A DNA stretch of 64,000 bases, taken from assembly GCF_023147505.1 (NCBI RefSeq), contig NZ_JAHXPB010000002.1:248001-312000 (forward strand). The letters are read 5' to 3'. A program made the position numbers and the translations under genes. The DNA comes from Brevundimonas sp. EYE_349. Its GTDB lineage: Bacteria > Pseudomonadota > Alphaproteobacteria > Caulobacterales > Caulobacteraceae. Shown piece by piece: positions 57,989 to 64,000 of this stretch. The notes beneath the pieces were generated by a model. The model was not told the origin of the DNA, ran no database searches, and saw nothing but the letters and a program-made list of their open reading frames with translations. Every line of letters starts with the position of its first letter. The first letter of the stretch is position 1.

Positions 57989-58990
57989 TCAGGCCCGGCC
58001 GCGCTGCGCGTCGCGCTCGGCCCGTGTCTTGATGATGGTGAGCACGTTGGCCTGAATGTCGCCCATCATCAGTTCGCCCCATAGTTTGGCGTAGGCGTTG
58101 ACGTGGGTCTTGGCGATGTAGCGGGTCGTCAGGGTCACTTCGGTCAGGCCGGGCGAGATCGGGCGCAGGACGTAATCGCCGGACTCGATCTTCAGGAACT
58201 CGCCATCCGGCGAAATATGCTTGTCGGTATAGTCCTGCACCGAACTGTTGGTGAAGTTGAAGTCCCAACCCAGTTTGCGGCCCGGCGCCCAGGCGACGAT
58301 GCGTTCCTGGAAGTTGACGTGATCACCCCAATAGGCCGTCCGCACCGCCCCCACGCCGGTCCCGACGACGGTGGATTCCTTCGGGCGAGGGATGCCCAGG
58401 ATATTGTGGGTGATGGTCCAGCGCCCCTCCTGTTCGCCGATGTCGCGACTGGACACCGCATAGGGCCAGATGTCCTCGGGCGCGGCGCGGACCACGACGG
58501 TGCGGCTCAGCGAAACGGCTTCGTGCGGCATGGGCAGCTGCGCCTCCACCATCGCCGCCGCCAGGGGAATGATCAGGAAACTGGACTGCAGCGTCCCGCC
58601 ACGGCGATGACGCTGCGAGCGCATGATGAGCGCGCCCGCCCAGCCGCTGAGCAGCCAGACCGGCGACAGCATGACGATGCAGATGACGCCTTCATGCAGG
58701 ATGAAGGCCGAAGCCAGACAGACGATCACGCCCAAAATCACGGGCGCCAGCCAGTAGAAGCCGATCGACCGGGTCTTGTCCGGGTCGCCGATGTAGCAGA
58801 TCAGCGCGCACAGGACGGCCGGCAACAGGGCCAGAAACCATACGCTGGCGAACCAGATCGAACCTGCCCGCGACGCCGAAAACAGGACAAAGGCGCTGAA
58901 CGCGATGGCCAGGGCCAGGGCGAAGCCCGAAAGGAGGCGTCCGCGCAGACGTCTGCGGGCGATGGAAATCTGGGGGTCTTTCTGGGTCAT
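57989..58990 (-). CDS. SRPBCC-domain membrane protein
   Basis: 333 aa. About four transmembrane helices in residues ~15-150 (FALALAIAFSAFVLFSA, IWFASVWFLALLPAVLCALI, YWLAPVILGVIVCLASAF, ICIVMLSPVWLLSGW), then an SRPBCC/polyketide-cyclase-like domain (~165-310: SRTVVVRAAPEDIWPYAV, ERIVAWAPGRKLGWDF, YVLRPISPGLTEVTLTTRY). Such domains bind hydrophobic ligands. It lies downstream of the GbsR/MarR gene on the same strand with a 51-bp gap and may be its target. Confidence 0.7.
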   Translation of the reverse strand: MTQKDPQISIARRRLRGRLLSGFALALAIAFSAFVLFSASRAGSIWFASVWFLALLPAVLCALICYIGDPDKTRSIGFYWLAPVILGVIVCLASAFILHEGVICIVMLSPVWLLSGWAGALIMRSQRHRRGGTLQSSFLIIPLAAAMVEAQLPMPHEAVSLSRTVVVRAAPEDIWPYAVSSRDIGEQEGRWTITHNILGIPRPKESTVVGTGVGAVRTAYWGDHVNFQERIVAWAPGRKLGWDFNFTNSSVQDYTDKHISPDGEFLKIESGDYVLRPISPGLTEVTLTTRYIAKTHVNAYAKLWGELMMGDIQANVLTIIKTRAERDAQRGRA

Positions 58991-59041
58991 GACGGCCCCG
59001 TCAGTTGTTTCTGCAGAGAAAGAAATTGCAGGGCAAATGAA

Positions 59042-59611
59042 TCATCCGCCTCGGTCCTGCTTGCCGACGAACTTGAGCAGGCCGACGACCTTTGACCCCA
59101 TGCGGATCAGCCGCATCAGGGTGTCGGGCGGCACGTCCAGCATCTGCTGGTACCAGCCGTCGACGGTGTTGACGAAGCCCTGCAGACGCTCCAGCCGGGC
59201 GCGAACCTCGGGGGTGACGCCGGAACCCTGGGCGTCGACGCCGGCGACGGCCTCGTTGATGGCGGCCACCATCGGGTCGATCTCGCGCGCCTTGCGGCCC
59301 TGGGCGACCTTGGTGGCCATCTGCCAGAGATCGGTTTCGGCCTGATAGTGATCGCGACGGTCGCCCAGCACCGGAACCCGATGGATCAGCTTCCAGCTCA
59401 GCAGTTCCTTCAGACTGTTGGAGACATTCGACCGGGCGAGCCCCAGGGTCGTGGCGATGTCCTCAGCCGTCAGCGGCTGCTCGCTGAGATACAACAGCGC
59501 CTGGATCTGCGCGACCGAACGATTGACGCCCCACTGGGCGCCCAGGTCGCCCCAGCGCAGCACGATCTGTTCGACGGCGAACGGCAAGGATCGGTCACTT
59601 GTTTCTGTCAT
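59042..59611 (-). CDS. GbsR/MarR-family transcription regulator
   Basis: 189 aa from ATG 59611. Winged HTH: NRSVAQIQALLYLSEQPLTAEDIATTLGLARSNVSNSLKELLSWKLIHRVPVLGDRRDHYQAET (residues ~30-95), the GbsR arrangement, followed by a helical dimerisation domain. GbsR-type proteins respond to osmolytes or other small effectors. The start codon lies at the centre of a perfect palindrome, so it is probably autoregulated. Confidence 0.85.
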   Translation of the reverse strand: MTETSDRSLPFAVEQIVLRWGDLGAQWGVNRSVAQIQALLYLSEQPLTAEDIATTLGLARSNVSNSLKELLSWKLIHRVPVLGDRRDHYQAETDLWQMATKVAQGRKAREIDPMVAAINEAVAGVDAQGSGVTPEVRARLERLQGFVNTVDGWYQQMLDVPPDTLMRLIRMGSKVVGLLKFVGKQDRGG

Positions 59612-59619
59612 GACAGAAA
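59602..59619. promoter_or_regulatory. Palindromic operator over the GbsR/MarR start
   Basis: TTTCTGTCATGACAGAAA, a perfect 18-bp palindrome whose central CATG holds the start codon. It would let a bound dimer block both transcription and initiation. A weaker TTTCT-n4-AGAAA repeat near 59007-59020 precedes the SRPBCC gene. Confidence 0.7.
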
Positions 59620-59669
59620 TAGACGACAAACACTGGTCTTTGTCAAGGTGCGGAGGGCGCCGACCGTCC

Positions 59670-60080
59670 CTACCCCTTGCGCCCATCAAACTCCGCCCGA
59701 GCCGCCTCGATGCGGTCGATGTTCTTTTCGGCCCACATCCAGACGCCGCAGAAGGCTTCGGCCAGGGTGAAACCCAGGTCGGTCAGGCGGTATTCGACCC
59801 TGGGCGGGATGACGGGATGGACGGTGCGGACGACCAGGCCGTCGCGCTCCATCTGACGCAGGGTCTGGGTCAGCATCTTCTGGCTGATCCCGCCGACCAG
59901 ACCGCCGAGGCGGGTGAAGCGCTGCTCGCCGTGTTCGGCAAGGACCTCCAGGATCAGCATGGTCCATTTGTCGGCGACGCGGCCGATCACGTCGTTGACC
60001 AGGGCCTCGACGCGCGGATCGGCGACCTCTCCGGTCTCGGGATGAGCGATTCTGGCGGGCGGAAGCGTTGTCATAGCCAT
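59670..60080 (-). CDS. HxlR-family transcription regulator
   Basis: 136 aa. HxlR winged helix: VADKWTMLILEVLAEHGEQRFTRLGGLVGGISQKMLTQTLRQMERDGLVVRTVHPVIPPRVEYRLTDLG. The conserved early Cys of the thiol-sensing HxlR group (HypR, QorR) is absent here, so it is not obviously a redox sensor. Divergent from an SDR gene with a 7-bp inverted repeat between, its probable operator. Confidence 0.88.
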   Translation of the reverse strand: MAMTTLPPARIAHPETGEVADPRVEALVNDVIGRVADKWTMLILEVLAEHGEQRFTRLGGLVGGISQKMLTQTLRQMERDGLVVRTVHPVIPPRVEYRLTDLGFTLAEAFCGVWMWAEKNIDRIEAARAEFDGRKG

Positions 60081-60095
60081 TTCTTTCCAGACGGT

Positions 60096-60122
60096 AAGTA
60101 GGGCGGTTTCAAGTGCCTACTT
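60096..60122. promoter_or_regulatory. HxlR operator candidate
   Basis: AAGTAGG (60096-60102) and CCTACTT (60116-60122), a perfect inverted repeat with a 13-bp spacer, midway between the HxlR and SDR starts. HxlR sites commonly contain AGTA...TACT arms. Confidence 0.55.
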
Positions 60123-60184
60123 TCGATTGGAGAGTGACGGTCATACCTCATCGTCATCGCTGACGCATCCCCGAGGAGACGATC

Positions 60185-60937
60185 GTGAACATCACCGACA
60201 ACACCCTGCTGATCACCGGCGGCGGCACGGGCATCGGCCGCGCCCTGGCCGAGGCGCTGCACGCGCGCGGCAATCGGATCATCATCACCGGCCGTCGCGA
60301 AGACGTGCTGAAGGCGACGGCGGCCGCCAATCCCGGCATGGCCTGGGCGACGCTGGACATGGAGGACGCCGCCGCCGTCGCCGCCTTCGGCGCCCAGGTG
60401 GTCAAGGATCACCCCGCCCTGAACGGCGTCATCCTGAACGCCGGGATCATGAAGGCCGAGGACCTGAAGGCCCAGCCGTTCGACTTCGCCTCGGTCGAGG
60501 CGACCATCGCCACCAACCTGCTGGGGCCGATCCGCCTGACGGCCGCGCTGCTGCCGCATCTGATGGCCCAGCCGACGGCGACGGTGATGACGGTGACCTC
60601 GGGCCTGGCCTTCATCCCCCTGACGGCGACGCCGACCTATAACGCCACCAAGGCGGCGATCCATTCCTGGACCCAGTCGCTGCGGCATCAGTTGGCCGAC
60701 ACCTCGGTCGAGGTGCTGGAGCTGGCCCCGCCCGCCGTGGCCACCGACATCGTGCCAGGCCATGCGGAGAACCCCAACTCCATGCCGCTGGCCGACTATA
60801 CGGCCGAGGTGATCGGCCTGATCGAGCGGGGGGATACGCCGCGCGGCGAAATCCTGGTCGAACGGGTCAAGCCCCTGCGGTTCGCCGAGGTGAACGGCTA
60901 TGAGGCGGTGTTCGAGCGGCTGAACGGGGCGCATTGA
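60185..60937 (+). CDS. Short-chain dehydrogenase/reductase (DltE-like)
   Basis: 250 aa, classical SDR. Cofactor motif TGGGTGIG (residues 10-17), NAG in ILNAGIM, and the catalytic Ser/Tyr/Lys in VTSGLAF...TPTYNATKAAIHSWTQ. Resembles DltE-type oxidoreductases (substrate unknown). GTG start at 60185 with AGGAG 6-7 nt upstream. Probably repressed by the divergent HxlR gene. Confidence 0.87.
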   Translation: MNITDNTLLITGGGTGIGRALAEALHARGNRIIITGRREDVLKATAAANPGMAWATLDMEDAAAVAAFGAQVVKDHPALNGVILNAGIMKAEDLKAQPFDFASVEATIATNLLGPIRLTAALLPHLMAQPTATVMTVTSGLAFIPLTATPTYNATKAAIHSWTQSLRHQLADTSVEVLELAPPAVATDIVPGHAENPNSMPLADYTAEVIGLIERGDTPRGEILVERVKPLRFAEVNGYEAVFERLNGAH

Positions 60938-60945
60938 GCTGCGGG

Positions 60946-60972
60946 CCGCTCATCCCTGCGAAAGCCGGAACC
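60946..60972. repeat. Palindromic repeat, type 3, copy E
   Basis: CCGCTCATCCCTGCGAAAGCCGGAACC. Split for length: CCGCTCATCCCTGCG then AAAGCCGGAACC. About 3 differences from the mirror of copy E' 73 bp away. Lies just after the SDR stop. Confidence 0.7.
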
Positions 60973-61044
60973 AAGCGCTTCGGGTGAAGAGTGCGTGGGC
61001 CGAAGGCCGGTGGTCATTCGCCCCCCATTCGACGCCAAAGACCA

Positions 61045-61072
61045 GGGTCCCGGCGTTCGCCGGGATGAGCGG
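61045..61072. repeat. Palindromic repeat, type 3, copy E' (inverted)
   Basis: GGGTCCCGGCGTTCGCC then GGGATGAGCGG, with an internal CCCGGCG/CGCCGGG hairpin. Between SDR and lepA stops; together with E it forms an inverted pair. Confidence 0.75.
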
Positions 61073-61083
61073 AAGTTAAAACC

Positions 61084-62892
<1,809 letters not shown>

Positions 62893-63086
62893 CCGCGCGC
62901 CCCTATCATGCGTAAGCATGCGGGGCCAGACGCACGGCCGATCTGTCGCGCGTCGGGTCACATTACAGCTTCGCAATAAACCGCTTCCGCGTTTGAGAAC
63001 ACTGTCCTGACGCGGTATGCATCAGCCCTTCCCCAGAACCGGCGCGAGCCGGCGATCCGCTTCGCCTGCAACCGAGGAAATCCCCC

Positions 63087-64000
63087 GTGTCCAAGACGAC
63101 CCGAACCGCTCTCAACGTCGGCGCCATGGCCCTGTCGGCCTTCCTGCTGGCGAGTTGCGGCGGGCATGGTGAGGAAAAGACCGAAGAAAAGGCCGGCGGT
63201 TCGCGCCAGACCGTCAGCGTCGCCACCGTGTCCCAGACCAGCCTCAACCGCACCGTGACCGCGTCCGGCACCGTGTCGGCCTGGGAAGAGGTGCCGGTGG
63301 CGGCCGAGACCGGCGGCCTGACCGCCGTCGCCGTCTATGTGGACGAAGGAACCTACGTCCGGCAGGGTCAGCCGCTGGTGCAGATGAACGACGTCCTGCT
63401 GCGCGCCCAACTTCAGCAGCAGCAGGCCCAGGTCCAGCTGGCCCAGGCCAATGTGTCGCGCGACGACGCCGCGCTTGATCGCGCCCAGCAGTTGAAGGCG
63501 CGCGGCTTCCTGAGCCAGGCGTCGCTGGACACCGCACTGGCCAATCAGCGGTCCTCGACGGCCAATCTGGCCGCCGCCCGCGCGGCCCTGTCGGAAACCC
63601 AGACGCGGCTGAGCCAATCCACCATCCGCGCGCCGGTCGGCGGGCTGATCATCAGCCGCAGCGTGACCAAGGGCCAGATCATCGCGGCCGGAACCGAACT
63701 GTTCCGCATGGTCCGCGACGGGCGGCTGGAGCTGGACGCCCAGGTGCCCGAGACGGAGCTGGGCCTGGTGCGCGCCGGCCAGTCGGCGACCGTGACCTCC
63801 AGCGAGGCCGGCCAGACCACCGGCTCCGTCCGCATCGTGACGCCAGAGGTCAACGCTTCCACCCGACTGGGCCTGGCCCGCATCTCCCTGGCGCCCGGCA
63901 CCCAGCTGCGGCCCGGCATGTTTGCGCGCGCCGACATCGCCGTGGGCGACCAGCCGGCGACCACCGTTCCGACCGGGGCGGTGCTGTACCGGGAGAACAA
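63087..64000 (+). CDS. RND efflux membrane-fusion lipoprotein (partial)
   Basis: 304 codons from GTG 63087, open at the right edge. Lipobox ALSAFLLASC (Cys24) then a MexA/AcrA-like chain: first barrel-sandwich/lipoyl half (TVSQTSLNRTVTASGTVSAWEEVPV, YVDEGTYVRQGQPLVQMND), alpha-helical hairpin ~115-165 (coiled coil QLQQQQAQVQLAQANVSRDD and AALSETQTRLSQ), second lipoyl half (IRAPVGGLIISRSVTKGQII) and beta-barrel (ELDAQVPETELGLVRAGQSATV, LRPGMFARADI). It links an inner-membrane RND pump to an outer-membrane channel; the pump gene should lie to the right. GAGG lies 10 nt upstream. Confidence 0.9.
   Translation, partial: MSKTTRTALNVGAMALSAFLLASCGGHGEEKTEEKAGGSRQTVSVATVSQTSLNRTVTASGTVSAWEEVPVAAETGGLTAVAVYVDEGTYVRQGQPLVQMNDVLLRAQLQQQQAQVQLAQANVSRDDAALDRAQQLKARGFLSQASLDTALANQRSSTANLAAARAALSETQTRLSQSTIRAPVGGLIISRSVTKGQIIAAGTELFRMVRDGRLELDAQVPETELGLVRAGQSATVTSSEAGQTTGSVRIVTPEVNASTRLGLARISLAPGTQLRPGMFARADIAVGDQPATTVPTGAVLYREN

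Overview
The window is 64 kb of GC-rich DNA (estimated by eye at about two thirds G+C) from an alphaproteobacterium of the Caulobacterales, most like Brevundimonas. The evidence is gene content: the cell-cycle regulator CtrA (233 aa, Asp51, C-terminal Ala-Ala) with a dense cluster of GANTC sites upstream, a MucR/Ros regulator, two DUF2336 proteins, a 295-aa RpoH, flagellar FliI/FliJ, a DivJ/PleC-type kinase, and remnants of an RcGTA-type gene transfer agent. No tRNA, rRNA, CRISPR array or intact mobile element was seen.

Layout. 1-7257 (minus): branched-chain amino acid operon, transcribed leader peptide - attenuator - ilvD - ilvC - ilvB - ilvN - ilvE - leuC (leuC runs off the left edge). 7515-11569 (plus): gap, an unrelated low-GC gene, pgk, fba. 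11576-19975: DUF2799 lipoprotein, RluD-type pseudouridine synthase, small acetyltransferase, rpoH with a sigma-32-like promoter, an atypical receiver-domain protein, purA, a NYN-domain gene, serC and a CbpA-like co-chaperone. 20063-22787 (minus): a gene transfer agent relic in which a small-terminase-like gene, the start of the large terminase, a sliver resembling gp10 and the end of the tail megatron have been brought together by deletion. 22886-30533: YcgN, a DUF559 gene inside an inverted repeat pair, an SMR exporter with its TetR regulator, an Uup ABC-F ATPase, an HSL-type hydrolase and a large hybrid histidine kinase. 30534-31252 is a gene-free stretch with strong hairpins. 31253-39251: exported and lipoprotein genes, two DUF2336 genes around mucR, a zinc-ribbon protein and an OmpA-domain protein. 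39425-43533: cysK, Lrp/AsnC facing an EamA/RhtA exporter, and a cytosolic chemoreceptor. 43735-48241: fliIJ, a GH10 xylanase whose 5' end is abutted by a repeat, and a serine hydrolase. 48305-51676: ctrA, facing a DnaA-domain-IV-like gene and a DUF6456 gene, then a DUF1624 membrane protein. 51725-64000: TonB-dependent receptor, sufE, sensor kinase, several Caulobacterales hypotheticals, two regulators with palindromic operators (GbsR/MarR and HxlR), an SDR, lepA, and the start of an RND membrane-fusion gene that runs off the right edge.

The most informative points are a complete transcription-attenuation arrangement ahead of ilvD (Val/Leu/Ile-rich leader peptide using rare codons, a terminator, and a competing pairing), the collapsed gene transfer agent cluster, the ctrA control region with its divergent DnaA-domain-like gene, and a family of inverted-pair palindromic repeats at four loci, one of which encloses a DUF559 nuclease-like gene. 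A further recurrent trait is TTG start codons that only make sense with a GGAG ribosome binding site 6-8 nt upstream (rluD, purA, 33599, 46862, 51725).
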